Below, in pieces: positions 47,935 through 57,326 of a DNA stretch of 64,000 nt; position 1 is the first letter of the stretch, and the number at the start of each line of letters is the position of its first letter. Under the pieces are notes generated by a model. The model saw only the letters and a list, made by a program, of their open reading frames with translations. It was not told where the DNA came from and made no database searches. This DNA is from MADRE3 sp963718195 (GTDB lineage: Bacteria > Desulfobacterota > Desulfobulbia > Desulfobulbales > Desulfocapsaceae). Location of the stretch: positions 1 to 64,000 of the forward strand of contig CAVQYQ010000002.1 in the NCBI GenBank assembly GCA_963718195.1. Reading direction: 5' to 3'. Position numbers and translations under genes: made by a program.

Positions 47935-48390
47935 CTATCTATTTCCTTTCTCAACACATTCTCGGCAGATACCGCGCACTTCAACGTGGGTTGCCCCAAT
48001 GTCTCCAAAAGAGCCAACCGAATCAGGTAATCTGATGTTATCAAGATCGTTGCTGTAAAAGTCCCGGGTGAATCCACATTTTCCGCAAACAAAGTGATGA
48101 TGGCTATTCAGGTTAGCGTCGAAACGGGTCCGTTCACGGCTCGAACCAAGTGTTACTGCGAGTCCAAGATCGCTCAGCAGCCAGAGTGTTCGGTAGACGG
48201 TATCGAGTGAGACTGTTGGAATACGATGCCTGACGCGCTGAAAAACCTGGTCGGCATCTGGATGGTCCTCTGTTTGAGCAACTTCGCGAAAAATTTCCAT
48301 ACGCTGATGAGTCATCTTGATGCCTTCGCTCCGGCACACCGTCTCAAAGTGTTTCATCCGTTGTTCAACTTCTTTTTTCTTGATTTTCAT
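47935..48390 (-). CDS. Fur/PerR-family peroxide-responsive regulator
   Basis: About 151 residues from ATG 48390 (MKIKKKEVEQRM). A winged-helix DNA-binding part (KMTHQRMEIFREVAQTEDHP, then PTVSLDTVYRTLWLLSDLG) precedes the metal/dimerisation domain with SHHHFVCGKCGFTRDFY and the C-terminal pair CRECVEKG. Cys-x2-Cys pairs suit a structural zinc. The closest functional match by context is PerR, since it sits just before katG in the same direction. It probably represses itself and katG through the site at 48405. Confidence 0.82.
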   Translation of the reverse strand: MKIKKKEVEQRMKHFETVCRSEGIKMTHQRMEIFREVAQTEDHPDADQVFQRVRHRIPTVSLDTVYRTLWLLSDLGLAVTLGSSRERTRFDANLNSHHHFVCGKCGFTRDFYSNDLDNIRLPDSVGSFGDIGATHVEVRGICRECVEKGNR

Positions 48391-48404
48391 AATTACCATT
48401 TTAT

Positions 48405-48420
48405 TAGGAATGAATTCCTA
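48405..48420 (-). promoter_or_regulatory. Candidate PerR/Fur box
   Basis: TAGGAAT-GA-ATTCCTA is a perfect 7-2-7 inverted repeat 15 bases upstream of the regulator's ATG. Size and base content suit Fur-family operators and it is well placed for autorepression. Confidence 0.6.
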
Positions 48421-48793
48421 GGTAAAAACTAACCATCAACTGGAGGGTCGTCAACACTTGTTTTGTTGTTTGGTTAAGCAATAAGGTGCCAATAAATGGT
48501 TCAGCTCTTTGACCGGAGAATACGAGAGAATTCGTTTTTCTTTACTGCCGGGACTTTATCAAGTTTTTTTACTTTTTGAGAATTTGCAATGAATGAGAAC
48601 CCCGGGAGCACCTGGGAGTGTTTTTATAAGGGAGGAAAGATCAATTTTTTCTAGCCAGTTTCAGCTCTGCCCGCGTTACCGGTCCTGTAAAACGCTGCGG
48701 AATCACGTATTGAAACGATGGTACGATAACACGCGCTTTCAGGCTCAGGAAGTACTTGTTCCGGCTAACGATCACGTTTCGACCAGGTTCTCT
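48421..48793. other. Intergenic stretch between perR-like gene and sigma-54 activator
   Basis: About 370 bases with no supported gene. The part next to the Fur-family box probably holds the perR-like promoter. A short plus-strand open frame at 48593-48805 lacks family features. Confidence 0.4.
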
Positions 48794-50195
48794 TTATTTA
48801 TCTGATACTATTTTCTTTTTAGCATGAACATTATAGCGCTTCATCCGGTTCCACACCGTGACTCGTGAAACACCCAGGATCCTGGCTGCCTCTGACTGGT
48901 TTCCGTCGGCTTTATCCAGTGCTTCCAAAAGCTCAAATCGTTCAATTTCGTGCATGTTAAAGGCGGCTCTTTTTAGAACCGGCCTGGATCTTTTTTTGCC
49001 TGAAAAATGGTTTCCGGCAGGTGGTTCGGGTGAATCATGTTGGTGTGGCAGGTTACAAACGCATACTCCAGCGCCCCTTTGAGCTCCCTGACATTGCCCG
49101 GCCAGTGTGTGGTGCATCAGGATGTCCATGGTATCTTCCCGTATGCCGTCTATTGCCTTGCCGTTTTTCAGCCTCATCTTGCGAAAAAAGGATTCGGCCA
49201 GCAGGGGGATATCTTCGGCCCGCTCCCGCAATGACGGAATAAAGAGCGGGATGACATTGATCCGGAAATAAAAATCCTTTCTGAATGTTCCATTTTCAAC
49301 GAGGGTGAGCAGGTCCTGGTTGGTCGCGGAAATAATACGGACATCTGTGTGATATCGGCCTGGAAGAGCCTACCCGCTCGATAACTTTTTCTTCAAGTAC
49401 ACGCAACAGTTTAATCTGCGTGGGAAGCGGAAGGTCACCGATTTCATCAAGAAAAAGATCTCCCCTGTCGGCCATTTCAAAGCGACCGACCCGGTCTTTA
49501 TAGGCGCCGGTATAGGCTCCCCGGACATGGCCGAAAAGTTCACTTTCCAGCAGCGACTCGGTCAGGCTGGCGCAGTTCACCTTGATAAAAGGCATATCTT
49601 TACGGCTGCCGATCTCGTGAATTGCCTTGCTGACCAGTTCCTTGCCGGTTCCGCTTTCACCATAGATGATAACAGGAGCATCGGAGTGGGCGGCATTTTC
49701 AATCATGTCAAAAACCCGCTGCATCGCAGCAGATGAGCCGACAATGCCGTGGAAACCGTTTTCGCTGTCCAGCTGTTCACGAAACGCCTGCTAACTGGAT
49801 TTCCTTTTCCGTTATCTCGGTAAGGTCGGTGATGGTGATAACGGTGCCGATAATGTTGTCCGTCTGAATCTTTCAGGGTCGCCGAGTTTTTCAAGGGCGT
49901 GGATATAGGAGCCGTTTTTTTGCCTGATCAGGCATTTATGTTGGGCTGCTTTCGTCACTGCTGGTGAGGAGCGACCGAGACCCGGCAGATTCAGTTGAAG
50001 CGATTGCGGCTGGGGAAATTCGCAATTGAGAATTTTTTCGGTCTGACCGATCAATTCTTCCCGGGAATAGCCGGAAATCTGCTCAAAGGCCCGATTTACA
50101 GAGACAATTGCCCCGCCGGTATTGACGATCATGATACCGTCACGGATCGCATTGACCACCGTTTTCCAAAAACCATCGAGTTCACGACCGATCAT
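48794..50195 (-). CDS. PAS-containing sigma-54-dependent transcriptional activator, about five frameshifts
   Basis: Read across the breaks, this is one ~465-residue activator. It has an N-terminal PAS domain (VVNAIRDGIMIVNTGGAIVS, then SGYSREELIGQTE). The AAA+ domain has Walker A GESGTGKE, the sigma-54 contact loop GAYTGA (usual GAFTGA) and Walker B GDLFLDEIGDLP; a shifted frame gives TDVRIISATNQDLLTLVENG. It ends in a Fis-type HTH (GNQSEAARILGVSRVTVWNR). Breaks fall near 49880, 49790, 49360, 49240 and 49100. It is transcribed away from the Hdr/Met cluster, with the TTAACAC repeat array touching its start codon. The PAS domain suggests redox, haem or small-molecule sensing; the signal is unknown. 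Confidence 0.82.
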
Positions 50196-50267
50196 TAATA
50201 CACCTGTTAAGCCTTAACACCTGTAAAGCGTCGCATCCTTTAACACTTTAACACTTTCTTAACACCT
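50195..50267 (+). promoter_or_regulatory. TTAACAC direct-repeat array, candidate activator sites
   Basis: Copies of TTAACAC(C/T)T begin at 50214, 50240, 50248 and 50259, and a diverged TTAATACACCT at 50195 overlaps the activator's ATG. The array is 165-235 bases upstream of the predicted start of transcription of the Hdr/Met cluster, the usual distance for a sigma-54 enhancer. Confidence 0.6.
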
Positions 50268-50404
50268 TTTTGTAAAAGCGTAGTGCATAGTAACAGATTT
50301 TCACCGGCAGTGAAAGGATATCCTGGCAAACATGAAAATTAACATACTGTTATTACATGATAATTCTTTTCTTATCGAACGCATCAGCATAACTGATAAA
50401 CGAT

Positions 50405-50420
50405 TGGTCCATTTGTTGCC
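50405..50420 (+). promoter_or_regulatory. Candidate sigma-54 (-24/-12) promoter
   Basis: TTGG at 50404-50407 and TTGC at 50416-50419 give GG-N10-GC, the defining spacing. Transcription would begin near 50431, 28 bases before the first gene and just before its AAGGAG ribosome site at 50443-50448. Confidence 0.6.
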
Positions 50421-50458
50421 TTCGTCATGATGATTTAACAACAAGGAGTAGACGGGCT

Positions 50459-50701
50459 TTGGCAGATACAAAAGACATAGTGATTGATGTGAGGCATTTC
50501 GTCTCCTGGTTCACCCTTCTCAAGGTAACGCAGGTGTTTGGCGAGATGAAACCTCACGATATTCTGGAAGTACGGGGTGCCGATACCGATACAAGACAGG
50601 ATCTTTTCAAGATCCTGCCGGAGTCGACGTATCAGCTACTCAAGGTTGATTATGAGGAGGATGAGGGGTTTCACCTGCTTCGCATACAAAAACGTGTCTG
50701 A
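50459..50701 (+). CDS. Small TusA-like protein lacking the active Cys
   Basis: 80 residues with a TusA-type layout: an N-terminal strand (IVIDVRHFVSWFTLLKVTQV), the ILEVRGADTDTRQDLFKIL core and a final strand (GFHLLRIQKRV). The Cys-Pro motif that carries sulfur in TusA is absent; the matching place reads FVSWF and the protein has no Cys at all. It therefore cannot relay sulfur as TusA does. As first gene of the Hdr/Met transcript it may be a small structural partner. The start is TTG 50459 with AAGGAG ten bases before it. TusA assignment is by pattern only. Confidence 0.5.
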   Translation: MADTKDIVIDVRHFVSWFTLLKVTQVFGEMKPHDILEVRGADTDTRQDLFKILPESTYQLLKVDYEEDEGFHLLRIQKRV

Positions 50702-50784
50702 GCGTGCCAGTTCGCGGCATTGATGCTGCGAAAAGCGGTTAACAATTTTCAAACATGATCCGGTTAGAATTAAAAGGAAAAACC

Positions 50785-52115
50785 ATGGCAGAGACGAGCA
50801 TTACAATCAAAGGGAAAAAAAAGAGTACATTCATGGACAAGGTCAAGGAGATAATCCCCGGTGGTGGGAATCTTAATCTTTGTCTGACGTGTGGTGCCTG
50901 TGCTTCGGGCTGCCCGGCATCCGGGCTTGAGGACATGGACCCGCGAAAATTTCTCCGCATGTGTGCCATGGGGCTGGATGAGGAAGTGACAACGACCCCC
51001 TGGGTGTGGATGTGCACCATGTGCCAGCGCTGCATTTATGTCTGTCCCATGAAGATTGACATCCCGCAGCTGGTATTTAATGCCCGGGCGAATGGCCGCG
51101 GGAAGACCGACCAAAAGGGATCAGGGATTCATGTGACATGGCCTTGCGGAATGAGTCGGGAAGTGCCATGGGAACAGCCCCAGATGATTTTATCTTCGTT
51201 GTAAACGATGTCCTCGAGGAATATCGGGAGGCGCAGCCTGAATTCAAGGACATGGTTGCCCCTATTGATAAGGAGGGAGCCCATTTTTTCCTCAACCAGA
51301 ATTCAAGGGAACCAAGTGGAGCCCGATGAGCTGGTACCATTGTGGAAAATACTTCACCTGGCGGGTGTTGACTGGACCTACGGCAGCAAGGGATGGGCTG
51401 CAGAGAATTACTGCCTCTTCCTGGCAGACAACGAGTGCTGGGAGCATGTAACCCGCGTTTCCGCAAAACAGGCCGATGAGCTCGGGTGCAAGGTCTTTCT
51501 CAATACCGAATGAGGCCACATAACATTCTCAGTCCGGGCCGGACTGAAAAAATTCAATATAGACCACAACTTCGAAGTTGCTTCGATCTACCAGTATTAC
51601 GCAAAGTGGATACGGAAGGTCGGCTGAAGGTAAATTCTGACTGGAATAAAGAGCGCAAGATAAAATTCACCATCCAGGATCCCTGCCAGATTGTCCGCAA
51701 AGGCTATGGTGATGCTGTAGCTGAGGATTTGCGCTTTGTCATCAAGTCGGTGGTCGGCGAAGAAAATGTCATTGAGATGACGCCGAATAAATCAAACAAC
51801 TATTGCTGCGGCGGCGGCGGTGGTTTTCTCCAGTCCGGATTCACTGAGGCCAGGCGCGATTACGGCCAGCTGAAATATGACCAGATCATCGCAACCGGCG
51901 CCGATTACTGCATCACCGGCTGTCATAACTGTCACGCCCAGGTCCACGACCTGGGACATCATCACGGAGCAACCTATAACACCGTGCATATCTGGACCCT
52001 TATCTGCCTGTCACTGGGCATCCTTGGGCCGAATGAGCGTGCGTACCTTGGTGACGATTTGAAAGATGTAAATGTTTTTCACCCCGAAACAGCGCTGTAT
52101 TATCTGGGTTTCTGA
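50785..52115 (+). CDS. HdrC-HdrB fusion (HdrD-like heterodisulfide reductase subunit), about five frameshifts
   Basis: One polypeptide joins an HdrC-type ferredoxin and an HdrB-type CCG domain. The N-terminal part has two 4Fe-4S motifs: CLTCGACASGCP and CTMCQRCIYVCP. After breaks near 51120 and 51290 the reading continues as MALRNESGSAMG, EPDELVPLWKILHLAGVDW, then GLKKFNIDHNFEVASIYQYY, IQDPCQIVRKGYGD, the CCG motif NYCCGGGGGFLQSG and GCHNCHAQ. Total is about 440 residues. HdrB-type CCG domains hold a non-cubane 4Fe-4S cluster for disulfide or related chemistry. Breaks also lie near 51500 and 51610. Upstream of metF and hdrA, it should pass electrons within a MetF-Hdr complex. Confidence 0.82.
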
Positions 52116-52195
52116 AAAAATGCAGACTGCTGAAGTGTCTTGAGTTTTCAGGGAGAAATAACAATTAGTCAGCTCTGAGCTGGAGGGAAAAACAT

Positions 52196-53069
52196 ATGAG
52201 TTTTCAAAAACGATTAGCCGCAAGAGAATTTGTTGTATTGGCTGAAATGCACACTCCGAAAGGAGTCAATATATCAAGACTGGTCAATGATGCCCGCCGG
52301 ATCAAGGGAAGGGTCGATGCCATTGTCGTCCCCGATATGGATAACGGCATCATGAGAATGAGTGCTCTGGCTGGCGGTGTTCTCATGCAGCAGCAGGGAA
52401 TTGAGGCAATCATCCATGTGTATTGCCGTGATCGGAACAGAATGGCACTGCAGGGCGATCTGCTTGCCGCCCATGTTCTCGGCATCCAGAATGTGCTGGT
52501 GACCCACAGTGAAGATATCAGCCAGAGTGATCACCGGGATAGCCAAAGAGGTTTTTGATCTTGATGAAACAGAGCTCGTCAAGGCGGTTACCACCCTGAA
52601 CAAGGGAAAGGATCTCGCTGGATTCGAGCTTGACGGAATACCCGATTTTACAACCGGCTGCACGATTGCACCGTGTGCAGACGATGCAGCCCTGGACAAG
52701 GAACTGGCAGCGGCTGCGGAAAAGATTGATGCCGGGGCATCCTTTCTGATTACCCCTCCGGTTTTTGATCTGGAGAAGTTTGCTGCTTTCATGAAGAAGG
52801 CGAAGGGTTTAAATGTTCCTGTTATCCCTACGGTATTCCTGATTAAATCACTGGCCATAGCGCAGTACATAGTGAACAGTGAACCGGGTGCAAATATCTC
52901 GGACGATTTGATCAGAAGAATTCGCAAATCATCCGACCGTGAGCTCGAAGGAATTAAAATTGCCGGAGAAACCGTGGCTGCGCTAAAAGATATGGCTGAC
53001 GGTGTGATGCTGCAGACCCTTGGCTGGGAGCACAAACTTCCGGAAATACTTGATATTGCAGGACTTTAA
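52196..53069 (+). CDS. Methylene-tetrahydrofolate reductase-like protein 1, one frameshift
   Basis: About 290 residues, a MetF-type TIM barrel. VVLAEMHTPKGVNISRL holds the N-terminal strand, followed by AIIHVYCRDRNRMALQGDLL, the flavin/folate region (typical xCRDRNxxxLQ). After a break near 52530 it continues as IAKEVFDLDETELVKAV, FTTGCTIAPCADDAALDKEL, AGASFLITPPVFDLEKF and VPVIPTVFLIKSLAIAQYI. It reduces methylene-THF to methyl-THF in the Wood-Ljungdahl pathway. A second MetF-like gene lies at 57327, so the two may have different partners or roles. I give no symbol for this reason. Confidence 0.8.
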
Positions 53070-53130
53070 CTAGAACAGACAACAGAAACCATAACCAGGA
53101 TAACCTGCTCACCCTTTAGGAATAAAGCAC

Positions 53131-56100
53131 ATGCAGAATACAAATAGATCAAAAACCAGTAACAGGGTACTTGTTGTCGGAGGAGGCCTGGGAGGAATCC
53201 GAACTGCACTGGATCTGGCTGAAGCTGAAAAGGATGTCATTCTTGTCGATAATGCTCACAATATTGGCGGTCTGATGACCCAGCTGGACAGAACGTTTCC
53301 AACCAATAATTGTGACCTCTGCACACTGGCCCCCAATCTTTCTGAAAGTGGTCGCCAGGAATATATTTCCCTGCTTTCGATGACCACAGTTGAGGCAATT
53401 ACAGGTGAAAAAGGAAATTTTACTGTCAGCCTGAAATCCAGACCGCGCTATATCAATCTGGACAAATGTACCGGTTGTGGGGCCTGCCACGAAGCATTTC
53501 CGGAGTGTGTCAGGTTTTCACCCGGGGTTCGACCATCGGGCACCGACCTGTATGCGTTATCCGCAGGCTACGCCCCAGTCCTATTCGATTGAGCTTGATA
53601 AATGCAATGATATTGAGGCGCTGGTCAAGATCTGTCCGGCAGGTGCCATTAACCCGGATGATCTTGGCAGCAGTGGAGATATCTCCTGCGGTGCGATTGT
53701 GTTATCACCCGGTGCTGCACTGTTTGATCCCAGTGGTCTTGATTACCTCGGTTATTCAGAGCAGCCGGATGTGGTGACCAGTCTTGAATATGAGCGAATT
53801 TTATCCGCCTCGGGGCCGACCGGTGGTCAGCTTCTCCGGCCGTCAAACGGGGAACAACCGAAGAAAGTGGCCTGGATTCAATGTATCGGCTCGCGCGGCC
53901 TTCAGAAAGGTGCCGCTTCTTACTGTTCCGGCGCCTGCTGCATGTTTGCCCTGAAAGAAGCCATGGTAACCAAGGAGCGATTCCAGGAAGATATCGAGAC
54001 AACAATCTTCTACATGGATATGCGTACCTTCGGCAAGGATTATGAACGCTACTACCAGCGTGCCAGAGATGAATTCGGCATCCGTTTTATCCACAGCCGA
54101 CCCCATTCGATCCTCCGCTCCCACGGCCAGGCAGGATCTGACTCTCTCCTATACACAGGATGATTCATCAAGCCTTTTGACAGAAGAATTTGATATGGTT
54201 GTGCTGTCTACCGGATTCAAGGCAAGTGAAGAGACACAGGCACTGGCCGAAAAAGCCGGTATTGAACTGAACGATAGTAATTTTCCGGTGCATCCGGGGT
54301 TTAACCAGGTGGAAACCAGTCGGCCGGGTATCTATGTTGCCGGGACCTTCCAGGCACCCAAAGATATTCCTGAAACAATGGTGCAGGCCAGTGCCGCCGC
54401 ATGTCTTGCCGGCAAGGATATCTTCTTCGCCTGAAAAAGATGAGGATGAGCCTGCAGCACCTTCAGTTCCGCCGGAACGCAATGTGGTTGGTGAAGAACC
54501 GCGGGTTGGTGTTTTTGTCTGCGATTGTGGCGAGAATATTGGCGGTGTCATTGATGTTGAAGCCGTTGTTGAAAGTACCGCGAGGCTGCCCCACGTTGTT
54601 GTTGCAAAAGCTGAGGGGCATGGCTGCAGCCGTGAGTCGATGGAAAACATCCGCCGCACCATTGAAGAACAAAATATCAACCGGGTCGTGATTGGCGGTT
54701 GTTCTCCACGAACGCATGAAAGCAAGTTCCAGGATCTGATCCGCCAGGCCGGTTTAAACAGGTATCTTCTTGAGTTTGCAAATATCCGGGATCAGGCAAC
54801 GTGGGTACACGGTCACCAGCCTGAAAAGGCAGCAGTCAAGGCCAAAGATCTGATGAGGATGGCTGTCGGGGCCGTCGCTCCAGGCACAGCCACTGGCCGA
54901 GCATCGTTTGCCGATCAATAAGAATGTTCTGGTAGTCGGCGGGGGTGTTACCGGAATGACCTCGGCTCTTGAGCTGGCTGACCAGGGATTTAAAGTCTAT
55001 CTCGCAGAAAAGATCGCCGAAGCTTGGCGGTGTTGCCAGAAAGATAAAGAAGACACTTGAAGGAGATGAGGTCCAGCCTTTTATCGATACCCTGGTCGAA
55101 AAGACCACGGCACACGAGAATATCGAGGTGATCACCGGTGCAATTATCGTTGATCACACCGGAATGCCGGGCATGTTTAGCAACCGGCATGCAGGTTGGA
55201 AGGCAGATGTTTTATCGCCAGATAGAACATGGGGTGACTATCCTTGCAACCGGAGCACATGCCCCATCGGCCAGACCTGTTCATGCTTGGAGAATGCGAC
55301 CAGGTCAAGACCCAGCTTGAAGTCCAGGAACTGATTGCCGATAGTCCTGAACTCGTTGATTCCTGGGAAAATATGGTGATGATCCAGTGCGTGGGTTCGC
55401 GTACAGAAGATAATCCCAACTGTTCGCGGATCTGCTGCCAGACCGCGGTAAAAAATGCGCTGAACATCGTTGAGCAGAATCCGCAGGCGCGGGTTTTTGT
55501 ACTTTATCGGGATATGCGCACCTATGGGTTCCAGGAAGAGTATTACCAGAAGGCTCGGGAAAAGGGGGTGATATTTGTCCGTTATCATCAGGAAAATCCT
55601 CCCCGGGTAAATGCTGCAGGTGGAAAGGTTGAGGTTAGCTTTACCGATATCATTCTCGGCAAGGAGATTACGGTCAGTGCCGACTGCCTCTGCCTCAGCA
55701 CCGGACTGATCGCAGACCAGGATTCTACACGAGGAACTGGCAATGGTATTCAAGCTGCCTCGCACCATGATGGCTATTTCCTTGAAGACCATGTAAAACT
55801 GCGACCGGTGGATTTGTCTGTACCGGGATTTTTTGTGGCAGGGACGGCCCACGCACCAAAGACAATCGGTGAGAGCCTGGTGCAGGCACGAGCAGTCGCT
55901 TCACGGGCACAGACCATGCTGGCAAAGGATTATATCAGTCTTGGCGCTGCGACAGCCAGGGTGGACAGCAGCTCGTTGTGCATCCTGCCTGATCTGTGTT
56001 CGGGCATGTCCGTTTGATGTTCCGTTTATTAATGCTGAAGGCTATTCGGAAATTGATCCTGCAAAATGTCATGGTTGTGGAATCTGTGCTTCTGAGTGTC

Positions 56101-56187
56101 CGGCAAAGGCAATTCGAGCTGATGCAGTTTGAAGATGATCAAATTCTCTCCAAATTGGAACAACTCTTTGAAAAGGTGGAAGGATAA
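53131..56187 (+). CDS. hdrA: HdrA-type flavoprotein with two FAD domains, about nine frameshifts
   Basis: Roughly 1,015 residues when joined. An N-terminal FAD/NAD-binding fold (VLVVGGGLGGIRTALDLAEA) with NNCDLCTLAPNL leads to a ferredoxin-like CTGCGACHEAFPEC. Further pieces are AWIQCIGSRGLQKGAASYCS, DMVVLSTGFKASEETQALAE, VGVFVCDCGENIGGVID, the second Rossmann fold NVLVVGGGVTGMTSALELAD, MIQCVGSRTEDNPNCSRICC and TARVDSS joining the final 4Fe-4S pair CASCLICVRACPFD and CHGCGICASECPAKA. This is the size and order of long HdrA proteins that bifurcate electrons at FAD. Breaks appear near 53550, 54130, 54430, 54890, 55020, 55180, 55720, 55970 and 56130. The stop overlaps the mvhD start. Confidence 0.85.
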
Positions 56188-56605
56188 TGGAAAATTTTGA
56201 ACCGGTAATAGTGGCATTCTGTTGTCACTATTGTGCATATACTGCGCGGATATGGCTGGCAGCCAGCGACTCCCTTATCCATCCAATGTGAAAATTGTTC
56301 GTGTCCCATGTTCGGGAAATGTTGATGCCCTGCACATCGTTAAAGCCTTTGAAAAAGGTGCTGACGGTGTTTATGTCGCAGGATGCCTGGAAGGTGACTG
56401 CCACTTTAAGAGTGGCAACACGAAAGCTGCAAAGCGGGTTGCCTATGTGCAGAAATATCTTGAGGAAATCGGTATCGAGAGTGAGCGATTGAAGATGGTC
56501 AGGATGTCAGCTGGAATGGGTGAAAGGTTCGCGCAGGTTGCAACAGAAATAACAGAAGAAATACGAAAAATGGGACCGAGCCCGATTAATGCTGCTGCTG
56601 CATGA
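56187..56605 (+). CDS. mvhD: MvhD-type [2Fe-2S] subunit, one frameshift
   Basis: About 139 residues. The N-terminus VAFCCHYCAYTA carries the Cys-rich motif expected in MvhD; the main frame, after a break near 56245, reads ADMAGSQRLPYP, VRVPCSGNVDALHIVKAF, GVYVAGCLEGDCHFKSGN and MVRMSAGMGERFAQV. MvhD links an electron donor (hydrogenase or MetF-type enzyme) to HdrA. Its ATG shares one base with the hdrA stop (TAATG), so the two are coupled. No MvhG/MvhA hydrogenase genes are present, so the partner here is probably MetF/MetV. Confidence 0.82.
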
Positions 56606-56661
56606 GAACAATTGTGTAATGCAGGAGATTTAACAGAATATAAGAAGGAGAATGAATCACA

Positions 56662-57222
56662 ATGATCACCGCTGAACGGAAACCTTTAGAAGAAATTATT
56701 GATTATATCAAGCCATTTAAGCGCATCTTGCTGCTCGGCTGCAACGAGTGTGTAACGGTCTGTGCAGCAGGTGGGAGAAAGGAAGTTGGGCTGCTCGCTT
56801 CTGGACTTCAGATGGCACTGTTGAAAAGCGGCAGCAGCATCGAAATCCGTGAACATACGCTGGAAAGGCAGTGTGATCCTGAGTATGTGGAAGAGTTGGT
56901 GCCGATGATTGACAGCGCTGATGCTGTTTTATCAATGGCCTGTGGCTGCGGGGTTCAGCAGCTTGCCATGCGATTCAAGGACAAGCCGGTTTTTCCGGCG
57001 GTCAATACAAAATTCATGGGTGGCTCTGAACGCCAGGGAGTCTGGACAGAGCGGTGCAAGGGCTGTGGTGATTGCCTGCTGGGAATAACCGGCGGCATCT
57101 GTCCCATCGCCAAATGTGCCAAACAGCTGATGAATGGTCCCTGCGGCGGTTCTACAACCGGCAAGTGTGAAATCAGCGAGGATGTCGACTGTGCCTGGCA
57201 GCTTGATCTGGGACAGACTTAA
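56662..57222 (+). CDS. metV: MetV-type zinc protein (methylene-THF reductase C-terminal domain)
   Basis: 186 residues, intact. Cys-rich and typical of MetV: LLLGCNECVTVCAAGG near residues 24-39, SMACGCGVQQLAMRF, the ferredoxin-like CKGCGDCLLGITGGICPIAK and NGPCGGSTTGKCEI near the C-terminus. In acetogens MetV is an obligate partner of MetF. GAAGGAG precedes the start. It lies directly before the second metF-like gene, making that gene the more likely MetF partner. Confidence 0.85.
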   Translation: MITAERKPLEEIIDYIKPFKRILLLGCNECVTVCAAGGRKEVGLLASGLQMALLKSGSSIEIREHTLERQCDPEYVEELVPMIDSADAVLSMACGCGVQQLAMRFKDKPVFPAVNTKFMGGSERQGVWTERCKGCGDCLLGITGGICPIAKCAKQLMNGPCGGSTTGKCEISEDVDCAWQLDLGQT

Positions 57223-57326
57223 AGCCTCGGTTTACAGGATAGATATCTTGAAATCATGCCGGCAAAAGATTGGAGACCTGGGGGAGGCGGTGGACCCCGT
57301 AAGATTATAAGAGAGGATTTAGCGGA

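Noticed and set aside
50195..50267. TTAACAC repeats as a short CRISPR array
   Set aside because: Repeats are 9-10 bases with irregular spacing from 8 to 26 and no spacers or cas genes; a regulator-binding array fits better.
52274..53035. Minus-strand open frame of 253 residues in the Met cluster
   Set aside because: It mirrors the MetF-like gene; low-complexity Ser/Ala-rich translation is typical of an antisense shadow.
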